From contig JAGWPW010000039.1 in assembly GCA_028870315.1 (NCBI GenBank), positions 1 to 55,513 on the forward strand: 55,513 nt of DNA, written 5' to 3'. Positions 26,441 to 34,023 of the stretch are shown here, piece after piece; position 1 is the stretch's first letter, and each line of letters starts with the position of its first letter. The position numbers and the translations under genes are program-made. Origin of the DNA: Sphingomonadales bacterium (GTDB lineage: Bacteria; Pseudomonadota; Alphaproteobacteria; Sphingomonadales; Sphingomonadaceae). Under the pieces are notes generated by a model. It did no database searches. It was not told the DNA's origin and worked only from the letters and a program-made list of their open reading frames with translations.

Positions 26441-26768
26441 GCCACCTGCCCCGGCGCGGAGTGTCCGATGCGTGGCGGCCCCGCGCAAGGCGCAGCGCCA
26501 GCAGCGTCGCGCCCGCCAGCATCGTCCCGGCCACCAGCACCGCGGCGATCACCAGCGCGCGGATCGTCGCCTCTCTGCCATGGTGCAGCGCCAGCCGCAG
26601 CGCCGCCGCGAGCAGCATCACCAGCGTCGCGAACAGCCAGCCCAGCAGCCGGCGCAATCGCGCCCAGCTCCGCGCGGCGGCGGCGGTGGACGGGTTGGCA
26701 TCGGCCGGCATGCGAAGGCCATGCGCGGGTGGGCGCGCGCTGGCAAGGCTTGCCGCCAACCCGCTCAT
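26361..26768 (-). CDS. Small two-TM membrane protein, unknown function
   Basis: A frame of about 135 codons with two hydrophobic helices (LLGWLFATLVMLLAAALRL and ALVIAAVLVAGTMLAGATLL) and a basic C-terminus. It fills the otherwise empty interval 26441-26768, with G/C strongly preferred at third codon positions. It overlaps the convergent thioesterase gene by 80 bases. The ribosome site at ATG 26768 is weak. No family recognised; a spurious frame in GC-rich DNA is possible. Confidence 0.5.
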   Translation of the reverse strand: MSGLAASLASARPPAHGLRMPADANPSTAAAARSWARLRRLLGWLFATLVMLLAAALRLALHHGREATIRALVIAAVLVAGTMLAGATLLALRLARGRHASDTPRRGRWLSRAASSDRRRRGRRRGAAPRGPRRR

Positions 26769-26834
26769 CCCGGCTGGAAAAGTCTCGGCAAATGTGTCAT
26801 ATTGTCGCAAACTCGTTCAGGAGGAGATGGTGCG

Positions 26835-27263
26835 ATGACCATGGCGCGTCTGATCAGGACCCGATCCGTCACCATGATCAGCTGCACCGGCACCATGCCG
26901 GTGCGCGAGGCGGTGGCGCTGCTCGCCGACAAGCGCATCGGCGCGCTGCCGGTGTTCGATGGCGATACGCTGCGCGGCGTGTTTTCCGAGCGCGACGTCA
27001 TCCAGCAACTGCGCGAGCTTGGCCCTTCGATGCTCGACCGGACGGTGAGCGAGGCGATGTCGACGCCCGCGATCACCGTGACCCCCGAGGTCGAGGTGCT
27101 CGAAGCGCTCGCGCTCATGACCCACCGCCGCATCCGCCACCTGCCGGTGGTCGAGGATGGCCGGGTGATCGCCTTCGTTTCGATCGGCGATCTCGTGAAA
27201 TATCGCCTCGACCATCTCCAGTCCGAAACCGAGGCGATGCGCGAATTCATCCAGATGGGGTGA
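26835..27263 (+). CDS. CBS-domain-pair protein
   Basis: A 142-residue protein made of two CBS motifs (~residues 10-65 and 75-130; GALPVFDGDTLRGVFSERD and RHLPVVEDGRVIAFVSIGD). Such stand-alone pairs bind adenine nucleotides and act as energy sensors or IMPDH-like regulators. GGAGGAG lies ten bases before the ATG. The last 26 bases around its stop are duplicated 41 bases downstream. Confidence 0.9.
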   Translation: MTMARLIRTRSVTMISCTGTMPVREAVALLADKRIGALPVFDGDTLRGVFSERDVIQQLRELGPSMLDRTVSEAMSTPAITVTPEVEVLEALALMTHRRIRHLPVVEDGRVIAFVSIGDLVKYRLDHLQSETEAMREFIQMG

Positions 27264-27306
27264 CGGGCGAAGGTTCGGGGCGCGAATTCATCCAGATGGG
27301 GTGACG
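27240..27306 (+). repeat. 26-bp direct duplication of the CBS gene end
   Basis: The stretch beginning CGCGAATTCATCCAGATGGG occurs at 27240-27265 and again, base for base for 26 bases, at 27281-27306. Copy 1 encodes the CBS protein end (REFIQMG, stop). Copy 2 lies across the 3' end of the convergent ModE-like gene and supplies its last codons and stop. Confidence 0.85.
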
Positions 27307-27701
27307 CCGGGCCCCGGTTCGGGCTCTGGCCCCTCGCGCCGCTGCGCGGAAAGCGGCGCCTCGCGCAGCGCCGCTTGCAGGGTTCCGCGGGTCCGCGCCT
27401 CGGTTGCCGCGAGGCGCTGCTGAAGCCCGCGATAGTCGGCAAGCACCCTTTCGCCCAGCCCGGTCACCCGCGCGCCGGCATGGGCGGCGCCGGGCACCGT
27501 CTCGATCAGCGGCTCGCGCCAGCAGCGGTTCATGGTATCGACAAGCAGCCAGGCGCGCCTGTAGCTCATCCCCATCGCCCGCGCCGCCGCCGAGATCGAT
27601 CCCTGCGCGCGAATCGCCTCGATCAGATCGGCCTTGCCCGGACCCATCGCGATCTCTTCGCCGCAGAAAAGCTGGACCTTGAGCTTGATCGGGGACGTCA
27701 T
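27288..27701 (-). CDS. ModE-like winged-helix regulator
   Basis: A 137-residue protein with the ModE/LysR-type N-terminal helix-turn-helix (GSISAAARAMGMSYRRAWLL) and no molbindin (MOP) domain, so it is the short ModE type. Such proteins control molybdate transport or molybdoenzyme genes, but none lie nearby and the target is unknown. The C-terminal tail is Glu/Pro/Gly-rich and its final residues come from the duplicated 26-bp segment. Confidence 0.85.
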   Translation of the reverse strand: MTSPIKLKVQLFCGEEIAMGPGKADLIEAIRAQGSISAAARAMGMSYRRAWLLVDTMNRCWREPLIETVPGAAHAGARVTGLGERVLADYRGLQQRLAATEARTRGTLQAALREAPLSAQRREGPEPEPGPGVTPSG

Positions 27702-27787
27702 GGCCGCATTCTACCGCTGCGCGCGCAGCCCGCCAAGCGCGCGCGCAGCCTCTTGCGTCCCGGCGGTTGTGGGCCGATAGCGCTGCC

Positions 27788-28465
27788 ATGCGCGAGATCA
27801 TCTTCGATACCGAAACCACCGGGCTCGATCCGGTCAACGGGGATCGCATGGTCGAGATCGGCTGCGTCGAAATGGTGAACCGGATCACCACCGGCGAGAC
27901 CTTCCACACCTATTTCAACCCCGAGCGCGACATGCCCGCCGAGGCCGAGGCGGTGCACGGCCTGTCGGCCACCTTCCTCGCCGACAAGCCGCGCTTCGCC
28001 GAGCGGGCGGACGATCTCCTCGCCTTCCTCGGCGATGCGCCGCTGGTTGCGCATAACGCCGGCTTCGACTTTGCCTTTCTCAATCGCGAGCTTGCGAATT
28101 GCGGGCGCGAACCGATCGACAGGAGCCGGATGGTCGATACCATCGCGCTCGCCAGGGTCCGCCATCCGGGCGCCAAGCTGTCGCTCGATGCGCTTTGCGT
28201 GCGTTACGGGATCGACCGCAGCCATCGCACCCGGCACGGCGCGCTGCTCGATTCAGAGCTGCTCGCGCAGGTCTATGTGGAGCTGACCGGCGGGCGCCAG
28301 ATCGGGCTCGAACTCGCCGCCGGGCGCGAGGAGGGGCACCGCCCGGTGATCGCCGCCCGCAGCCGGCGCTTCCGTCCGGCGCGCAGCTTTGCCGCAAGCG
28401 AGGCGGAGCGCGCCGCGCATGCCGCCTTTGTCGCGACGCTGAAGGATCCCTTGTGGCTCAGTTGA
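27788..28465 (+). CDS. dnaQ: DNA polymerase III subunit epsilon
   Basis: The 3'-5' proofreading exonuclease of the replicative polymerase. The 225-residue protein has the DEDDh motifs FDTETTGLDP (Asp7, Glu9), HNAGFDFAFLN and HGALLDSELLAQVY, then a short C-terminal tail that would contact DnaE. I start at MREIIFDTE (27788); an earlier in-frame start adds only seven residues. Length and motif order fit DnaQ better than other exonucleases. Confidence 0.94.
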   Translation: MREIIFDTETTGLDPVNGDRMVEIGCVEMVNRITTGETFHTYFNPERDMPAEAEAVHGLSATFLADKPRFAERADDLLAFLGDAPLVAHNAGFDFAFLNRELANCGREPIDRSRMVDTIALARVRHPGAKLSLDALCVRYGIDRSHRTRHGALLDSELLAQVYVELTGGRQIGLELAAGREEGHRPVIAARSRRFRPARSFAASEAERAAHAAFVATLKDPLWLS

Positions 28466-28574
28466 CCCGGCGGTGGCCGCGCTCGCCCTTCGCTCTTTGA
28501 ACCCCGTGGGCCCGGATATCGCCGCGCCCCGGGCAAACCCCACCAGACGCCTGCCAGGAGGAGTAGCCGCAATT

Positions 28575-29144
28575 ATGGACATTCGCATTTCGGGCCATCA
28601 GATCGAAACCGGTGAGGCGCTGCGCGGCCATGCCGAAGCGCGCCTGTCGGCGCTGGTCGAGAAATATTTCAGCCGCGCGCTGTCGAGCGACGTCACCTTC
28701 GGCAAGGCGCCGGCGGGTTTCTTCCGCTGCGATATCGTCACCCATGTCCGCCACGGCCTGATCCTCAAGGCGGCGGGGCTTGCCGCCGATGCGCATCAGG
28801 CGCTCGACCAGGCGCTCGACAAGATCGAGACCCAGCTGCGGCGCCACCACCGCCGCCTCAAGGGCCATCACGAGCAGTCGGTGCATGCGGTGCGCGAGGA
28901 AGATGCCGCCTATACGATCTTCGCCGAGCCCGAGGCCGAGGATGCCGGCGAAGTGACCGCCGATGCGCCGCTGGTGATCGCCGAGATGCGTGTCGATGTG
29001 CCCGAGGCGACGGTGTCGCATGCGGTGATCATGCTCGATCTGCGCAACACCAACGCGCTGTTGTTCAAGAACGCCGGCACCGGCAAGCACAACATGGTCT
29101 ATCGCCGCGGCGACGGCTCGATCGGCTGGGTCGAACCGGGCTGA
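28575..29144 (+). CDS. hpf: Ribosome hibernation-promoting factor, long form
   Basis: The 189-residue protein pairs an N-terminal S30AE/YfiA domain (MDIRISGHQIETGEAL, residues 1-100) with the C-terminal dimerisation domain of long HPF (VSHAVIMLDLRNTNALLFKN...YRRGDGSIGWVEP). It dimerises 70S ribosomes into inactive 100S particles in stationary phase. GGAGGAG lies about 11 bases upstream of the ATG. PtsN follows, as in rpoN-hpf-ptsN operons, but rpoN is not in this window. Confidence 0.95.
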   Translation: MDIRISGHQIETGEALRGHAEARLSALVEKYFSRALSSDVTFGKAPAGFFRCDIVTHVRHGLILKAAGLAADAHQALDQALDKIETQLRRHHRRLKGHHEQSVHAVREEDAAYTIFAEPEAEDAGEVTADAPLVIAEMRVDVPEATVSHAVIMLDLRNTNALLFKNAGTGKHNMVYRRGDGSIGWVEPG

Positions 29145-29149
29145 ACCCG

Positions 29150-29165
29150 AGGCGCTGGAGCGCCT
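29150..29165 (+). terminator. Short hairpin after hpf
   Basis: AGGCGCT and AGCGCCT face each other across GG (or GGCGC/GCGCC across TGGA) five bases after the hpf stop. A second inverted pair, GCCCTGCC/GGCAGGGC, lies at 29242-29270 just before ptsN. No T-run, so termination is uncertain. Confidence 0.3.
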
Positions 29166-29290
29166 GCCGATCCGCCGCTGCCGCGGCCATCGCCCCGCCG
29201 GTCGCATCGAAGGCTTGCGATTCGGCGCATACAGTCTAACTGCCCTGCCGCAGGGCGCGACGGGCAGGGCGGAAAAGGCAATCGGGCGGC

Positions 29291-29752
29291 ATGGCAGCGC
29301 TTTTCACTCTCCTTCCCGAAGCCGTCGGCACCACTGTCGCCGACGGCAAGCCGGCGATCATCGACCAGCTCGCCGCGCGCTTCGCCGCGGTCTACGGGCT
29401 CGATCGCAACACCGTGCGCGAGCGGATCGAGGCGCGCGAGGCGCTGGGCAGCACCGGCTTCGGGCGCGGGGTCGCCATTCCCCATGCCCGCATGCCCGCG
29501 CTCGACCGGCCGGTGGCGGGGTTTCTGCGCCTTGCCTCGCCGGTGGTGTTCGATGCCGCGGACGACATGCCGGTGGACCTCGTCTTTGGCCTGCTGTCGC
29601 CCGAGCAGGCGGGCGCTGTGCATCTTCACGCGCTGGCGGCGATCTCGCGGATGATGCGCGACGAGCGGATGCATGCCGCGCTGACGCAGGCGCCCAGCGA
29701 CGAGGCGCTGTTCGCGCTGCTCGCCAATGTCATCGACCGCGATGCCGCGTGA
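29291..29752 (+). CDS. ptsN: PTS IIA-like nitrogen regulatory protein PtsN
   Basis: A 153-residue EIIA-Ntr protein, the phosphoryl acceptor of the nitrogen PTS branch that adjusts nitrogen and potassium responses. The phosphorylated His is His65 in GRGVAIPHARMP. The EIIA fold continues with DLVFGLLSPEQAGAVHLHAL. It follows hpf by ~150 bases, the canonical order. No ptsP or ptsO (NPr) gene is in the window. Confidence 0.95.
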   Translation: MAALFTLLPEAVGTTVADGKPAIIDQLAARFAAVYGLDRNTVRERIEAREALGSTGFGRGVAIPHARMPALDRPVAGFLRLASPVVFDAADDMPVDLVFGLLSPEQAGAVHLHALAAISRMMRDERMHAALTQAPSDEALFALLANVIDRDAA

Positions 29753-30251
29753 ACCCGCCCCGCAGGCGGGCGCGGCGGCAGAAACGCTCGGCGGCGCCCG
29801 GCTGCACTGGCGGGCGCTGGAAAGCCTGTATGATTCGGCGCCGGTCAATCGCCTGTTCGATTCCACGCTCGCCATTCTCGACGAGGGGCGCGCCTGCATC
29901 ACTTTCACGGTGACCGAAAGCTGCTTCCACGCGGCCGGCGCTGCGCATGGCACGATCTATTTCAAGATGCTCGACGATGCCGCCTTCTACGCGGCCAACA
30001 CGCTCGTCACCGATCGCTTCCTTTTGACCACCGCGTTCAATCTCCATTTCGCGCGGCCGATCCGCAGCGGCCGCATCCGGGCCGAAGGGCGCTGGATCAG
30101 CGGCCGGCGGCGGGTGCTCGTCGCCGAATCGCGGCTGGTCGATGACAGCGGCGAGGAGGTCGGGCGCGGCACCGGCACCTTCATGCGCTCGCATATCGCG
30201 CTGTCGGGGCTGGCCGGCTATGCCCGCGCCTTCGCCCGGCCGGAGCGGTGA
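29742..30251 (+). CDS. PaaI-like hotdog thioesterase
   Basis: A 169-residue protein with the PaaI-type hotdog motif HGTIYFKMLDDAAFYAAN and FNLHFARPIRSGRIRAEG. Likely a cytoplasmic acyl-CoA thioesterase; the substrate is unknown. The gene overlaps the 3' end of ptsN by 11 bases when begun at ATG 29742 (an ATG at 29727 would extend it five codons), and its stop overlaps the next gene. Confidence 0.88.
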   Translation: MPREPAPQAGAAAETLGGARLHWRALESLYDSAPVNRLFDSTLAILDEGRACITFTVTESCFHAAGAAHGTIYFKMLDDAAFYAANTLVTDRFLLTTAFNLHFARPIRSGRIRAEGRWISGRRRVLVAESRLVDDSGEEVGRGTGTFMRSHIALSGLAGYARAFARPER

Positions 30252-30589
30252 GCGCGCGGCTTCCCGCCGCGCTGGAGGTTGCCGCGCTGATCCGCCAGGT
30301 CCAGACAGCCGGCGGCTTCGCGGCGGTGCTTGCCAAAGGCGAGCCCGATTCGGGCGCAATCCTGCTGATTCTGACCGGGCCGGGACGCGCGCCCGCAGCC
30401 TGCGAGCGCATGCCGCGCCCCGATGGTGAACGGATATGGCGAATCACCCGGAATCAAGACCCTGAAAATGCGCAGGATTTCGTTAACTATCTTGAACGCC
30501 GCCGCGCGCAGGACGGTGATCTGTGGATCGTCGAACTGGACATCGCGGCTGCGGAACGATTCGTCGGATTGCCGGTGTCGCAGAATTGA
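30248..30589 (+). CDS. DUF1491 family protein
   Basis: A 113-residue soluble protein matching DUF1491 of alphaproteobacteria: VAALIRQVQTAGGFAAVLAKG, then RNQDPENAQDFVNYLERRR and DLWIVELDIAAAERFV. The function is not known. The GTG start overlaps the preceding stop (GTGA). Nothing else is recognisable in the 190 bases after it. Confidence 0.85.
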   Translation: MSARLPAALEVAALIRQVQTAGGFAAVLAKGEPDSGAILLILTGPGRAPAACERMPRPDGERIWRITRNQDPENAQDFVNYLERRRAQDGDLWIVELDIAAAERFVGLPVSQN

Positions 30590-30779
30590 CATGCTGCACT
30601 GCATCATGAATTAGCGCGACGTCACCAGCGCGTAGGCCGCCCCCGCGACACCAAGGTCGCCGGGCCGGCACGCAGACGGGGGGCAGCCGGCAGGTCGTTC
30701 GGCGGGGTTTTGCACCCGGTTCCCGGGAAGAAATTCTGCAACCTGCGCGGGCGCGCTCACCGCCCAAGAAACATGATGC

Positions 30780-31475
30780 ATGAACCGCAAGTCAAATTTG
30801 GTCAGCCCGAATATTTTCAGCAGGGGCACGCTGACCGCGATCGTTCTCGCCGCGCTGACGGCCACCGCCGGTTCCGGCGCCGCCGCACAGAACGGTGTGT
30901 TCTCGCAAGCGCCCGATCGCTCCGCCGCCACGCGGACCGCCGCCGATACAGCGGCCTATCCCTCGACCCAGCCGCTGGCTGCCGACACACGGCCCGCGGT
31001 CGAAGCCGACCCGGCCATCCAGCCGCTCACGCCCGATCAGGCCCTGCCCGCCGCCGTTGCCGCCGCCTCGCTTGAGGAACTGGTCGCTGCGCAGGATGTC
31101 GTCACCCCCGTTTCCGCCGAGATGCGCTGCCTTGCCGGCGCGATCTATTACGAAGCGCGCAGCGAAACGCTGCGCGGCCAGCTTGCGGTCGGCCGGGTGG
31201 TTGTCGCGCGTACGCGCTCGGGCCGCTTTCCCGCCAGTTATTGCGGGGTGATCCACCAGCGCGCGCAATTCCCCTGGGCTCGGCGCGTCCATCTTGATGA
31301 CCTCGACGGGCAAAGCCCGATGTGGCAGCGCGCGGTTGCCGTCGCCCGCATCGCCGATGCCGGCAGCTGGCAGAGCCCAGCCGAAGGCGCGCTGTTCTTC
31401 CACGCCGGCCACACCGTCCCGCGCGCGAACGCGACCGGGGTGATGCAGGTCGATCACCAGGTGTTCTACCGGTAA
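30780..31475 (+). CDS. Secreted cell-wall hydrolase, SleB family
   Basis: A 231-residue exported protein: signal peptide (~1-37, ending SGAAAQ), a Pro/Ala/Thr-rich linker, then a hydrolase_2 (SleB) domain from ~115 with CLAGAIYYEARSETLRGQLA, which carries the putative catalytic Glu, and FPWARRVHLDD, ending FFHAGHTVPRANATGVM. Probably trims peptidoglycan in the periplasm, perhaps in growth or division, since these bacteria do not sporulate. Confidence 0.9.
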   Translation: MNRKSNLVSPNIFSRGTLTAIVLAALTATAGSGAAAQNGVFSQAPDRSAATRTAADTAAYPSTQPLAADTRPAVEADPAIQPLTPDQALPAAVAAASLEELVAAQDVVTPVSAEMRCLAGAIYYEARSETLRGQLAVGRVVVARTRSGRFPASYCGVIHQRAQFPWARRVHLDDLDGQSPMWQRAVAVARIADAGSWQSPAEGALFFHAGHTVPRANATGVMQVDHQVFYR

Positions 31476-31482
31476 ACCGGTG

Positions 31483-31509
31483 CCGCGGGTGCGCGCCGCG
31501 CGCCCGCGG
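31483..31509. terminator. Strong hairpin between convergent cell-wall hydrolase and xth
   Basis: CCGCGGGTGCGC (31483-31494) pairs with GCGCGCCCGCGG (31498-31509) with one G-T pair and a three-base loop. It could act for both converging genes, though without a T-run. Confidence 0.5.
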
Positions 31510-31526
31510 CCGCTTGCCCCCGCCGG

Positions 31527-32297
31527 TTACCGCAATTCCACCCAGACCGGCGCGTGATCGCTCGCCTTGTCGCGCCCGCGCGTGTCCTTGTCGACCCCGC
31601 AGGCGAGCAGCCGGTCCGCCAGTTCGGGCGACAGCAGCGCGTGGTCGATGCGGAAGCCATGGTCGCGCTGCCAGGCGCCGGCCTGGTAATCCCAGAACGT
31701 CCACACCCCGCCGCGCGGGTTGTGGGTGAGCAGCGCATCGGTCCAGCCATCGGCCATGAGCCGCGCATAGGCATCGCGCGCGGCGGGCTGCATCAGCGCG
31801 TCGTCGGCCATCGCCGCGGGCGACCAGACGTCGGCATCGCGCGGGATGACGTTGAAATCGCCGGTGACGATCGCCGGAACTTCCTCGGCGGCGATCTCGG
31901 CCATGCGGCGGCGCAAGCGCTCGAACCAGCGCAGCTTGTAGTCGAATTTGGGGCCGGGCTGCGGGTTGCCATTGGGAAGATAGATGCAGGCGACGCGCAG
32001 GCCGGCGACATCGGCTTCGAGATAACGGCTGTGCTCGTCCTCGGGCTCGCCGCCAAGCCCGCGCCGCACCTCTCGCGGGGGCTCGCCGCGCGCGAGGATC
32101 GCCACCCCATTGAAGCCCTTCTGGCCGTGCCAGAGCGCGCGATAGCCCGCCGCGCCGATTTCGGCCGCGGGGAAGCTTTCGTCCTGGCATTTGATTTCCT
32201 GAAGGCAGGCGATGTCGGGGCGGGTTTCCTCCAGCCATTCGAGCAGGCGCGGCAACCGTGCCCTGATGCCGTTGATGTTGAAGGTGGCGATCTTCAT
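31527..32297 (-). CDS. xth: Exodeoxyribonuclease III
   Basis: An abasic-site endonuclease and 3' exonuclease of base-excision repair. The 256-residue enzyme shows MKIATFNINGIRARL, Glu34 in CLQEIKCQ, VTGDFNVIP and a terminal SDHAPVW, the full EEP-fold active site. Its ATG follows the erpA stop directly (TGAATG), so translation is coupled. Confidence 0.96.
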   Translation of the reverse strand: MKIATFNINGIRARLPRLLEWLEETRPDIACLQEIKCQDESFPAAEIGAAGYRALWHGQKGFNGVAILARGEPPREVRRGLGGEPEDEHSRYLEADVAGLRVACIYLPNGNPQPGPKFDYKLRWFERLRRRMAEIAAEEVPAIVTGDFNVIPRDADVWSPAAMADDALMQPAARDAYARLMADGWTDALLTHNPRGGVWTFWDYQAGAWQRDHGFRIDHALLSPELADRLLACGVDKDTRGRDKASDHAPVWVELR

Positions 32298-32624
32298 TCA
32301 GACCGCGAAGCTGGCGCCGCAGCCGCAGCCCGCGCTCGCCTGCGGGTTGGTCACGCGGAAGGCGGCGCCGCCCAGCGACTCGACGTAATCCACGGTCGCG
32401 CCGGCGACGAGATCGAGGCTGACCGGATCGACCACCAGCCGCACGCCGTCGGTCTCGCTCACCGCATCGTCGGGCGCGGGGCCGTCATCGAGCCCGAAGC
32501 GGTACTGGAAGCCCGAACAGCCTCCGCCCTCGACCGCGAGGCGCAGGATCGCCGGCTTGTTCTGGCGCGCGGCGATCGCGGCGATGCGCGCGGCGGCGGC
32601 GGGGCTGAGGGTGAGCTGGTCCAT
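32298..32624 (-). CDS. erpA: A-type Fe-S cluster carrier (ErpA/HesB-like)
   Basis: A 108-residue A-type carrier delivering Fe-S clusters to target proteins. The three ligand Cys are in GGGCSGFQYRF and GCGCGASF. I start at MDQLTLSPAAA (32624). ErpA, IscA and SufA differ little; the lone setting outside isc/suf operons favours ErpA, a guess from context. Confidence 0.88.
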   Translation of the reverse strand: MDQLTLSPAAAARIAAIAARQNKPAILRLAVEGGGCSGFQYRFGLDDGPAPDDAVSETDGVRLVVDPVSLDLVAGATVDYVESLGGAAFRVTNPQASAGCGCGASFAV

Positions 32625-32667
32625 GCCCGCCGATGTAGGCATCGCCGCGCCCGGCGGCAAGCGGCGC

Positions 32668-33855
32668 TCAGAGCGGCAGCGAAACCGTCGCCGTGCCCTT
32701 GAGGATGGTATCGCCGTCCTGGGTGGTCATCCGGGTCGCGACCTTCACCACCGGCAGGCCCCAGGGCGAATCCTTGCTCACCTCGATCACCTCGCCATCG
32801 ACATAGGTGACATCGCCCTCGAAGGCGGGTTTGCGGAACTGGGTCTTCGAATGCCAGATATAACCCTGTTCGCCCGCCCAATAGGCAACCGTGTCGGTGT
32901 GCCAGGCGTTCATCGACGAACCATAGCCATAGACCCCGCCCATGCCGACCTTCTCGCCCTTTTCGGCGTTGATATGCCCCGAGGACGGGCCATGGTGCAG
33001 CCCGTCGCCCTGGCGCGGGTCGATCTTGCGCGCCTCGAAATCATAGCTCATGTCGGCGGCGAAACCGGCATCGTCGAGCGCTGGATCGGTGACGCCCGCA
33101 GGCGCGTTCCAGCGCCATGTCCCCCAGATGTTCTGGCGATGCGCGCGGCATTCGAGCGCGAAGCTGACCCGGCTGTGCGGGCCGATGACCCGGCGCGGCA
33201 GCGTGTCGCCAACCCTGACGCTCTCGAAGCGCGGCGAGATTCCCTCGCGGTTGGACAGGATCCAGGCGAGCCGCAGCCGGGCGACTTCGTCGAGTTCGGC
33301 CTGGCTCCACTGCCTGGGCGCACGGTTCTGCTTGCCATAGACCGCCCGTTTCGCCGCCTCCTCGACAAGATAGCGGATCGAGGTGGCGCGCTCCCTGGCG
33401 ACCAGCGCGCCGTGCTGGTTGCGATGCAGCGTATCGCCGTCGGCGAACATCGTCGGCCCGGCGAAGGCGGTGTCTGCCAGCTTGTAGCCGGCGAAGCTGC
33501 GTTCCTGCACCAGCTTGTCGCCGGGACGGATCGGCGTGCCGTAATACCACCATTCCTCGCCGGCGAAGATCAGGTGGCTGCCCGGGATCTTGCCGACGCA
33601 GGAGGGATGGCAGCCATGGCCATAGTCCATCGCCACGGTGAAGCTTTGCGGCGCGACGATGCCGCCGTGGCTGGAGGCGCGGGCGAACCCTTCGTCCCAA
33701 TGCAGCGGGTTGGGATAATCCATCGCCTGCACCCAGCGGCGGATATCGGTCGCGTTGCAGGGATCCCAGAACTCGGCATAGACGAGGCGCTGGCCGACGT
33801 AGCGATCGACGTCGCGCACATCCATGCCGAAATTGCTGCCGGGGGGGCTGGTCAT
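32668..33855 (-). CDS. FAS1-like/MaoC-type acyl dehydratase
   Basis: A 395-residue protein with an N-terminal FAS1-like dehydratase (hotdog) half (YVGQRLVYAEFWDPCNATDIRRW; SFAGYKLADTAF) and a C-terminal MaoC-type half (MGGVYGYGSSMNAWHTDTVAYW). Such double-hotdog proteins hydrate enoyl-CoA esters in degradation of fatty acids, sterols or aromatics. It is divergent from an acyl-CoA ligase gene with 168 bases between, and the two may serve one pathway. The exact substrate cannot be read. Confidence 0.85.
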   Translation of the reverse strand: MTSPPGSNFGMDVRDVDRYVGQRLVYAEFWDPCNATDIRRWVQAMDYPNPLHWDEGFARASSHGGIVAPQSFTVAMDYGHGCHPSCVGKIPGSHLIFAGEEWWYYGTPIRPGDKLVQERSFAGYKLADTAFAGPTMFADGDTLHRNQHGALVARERATSIRYLVEEAAKRAVYGKQNRAPRQWSQAELDEVARLRLAWILSNREGISPRFESVRVGDTLPRRVIGPHSRVSFALECRAHRQNIWGTWRWNAPAGVTDPALDDAGFAADMSYDFEARKIDPRQGDGLHHGPSSGHINAEKGEKVGMGGVYGYGSSMNAWHTDTVAYWAGEQGYIWHSKTQFRKPAFEGDVTYVDGEVIEVSKDSPWGLPVVKVATRMTTQDGDTILKGTATVSLPL

Positions 33856-34023
33856 GGGGTCCTCTCCATTTGCGCGGCGTTGCTGCTCGGTGCTGCCGTT
33901 CCATGGCGCAAGCCGGCTGTCGCGTCACTTCACGCAGGGTCATCCGCAGTTTCCGCAAGGGCCTGCGCGCGCGCTTGCCAGCGCCGTCGCGCTTGCCGAC
34001 AAGCCCGGCAAGGAGAAGGCCCG

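Noticed and set aside
30590-30779. Possible small RNA between DUF1491 and the cell-wall hydrolase
   Set aside because: No stable hairpin with T-run or promoter could be recognised in the 190 bases.
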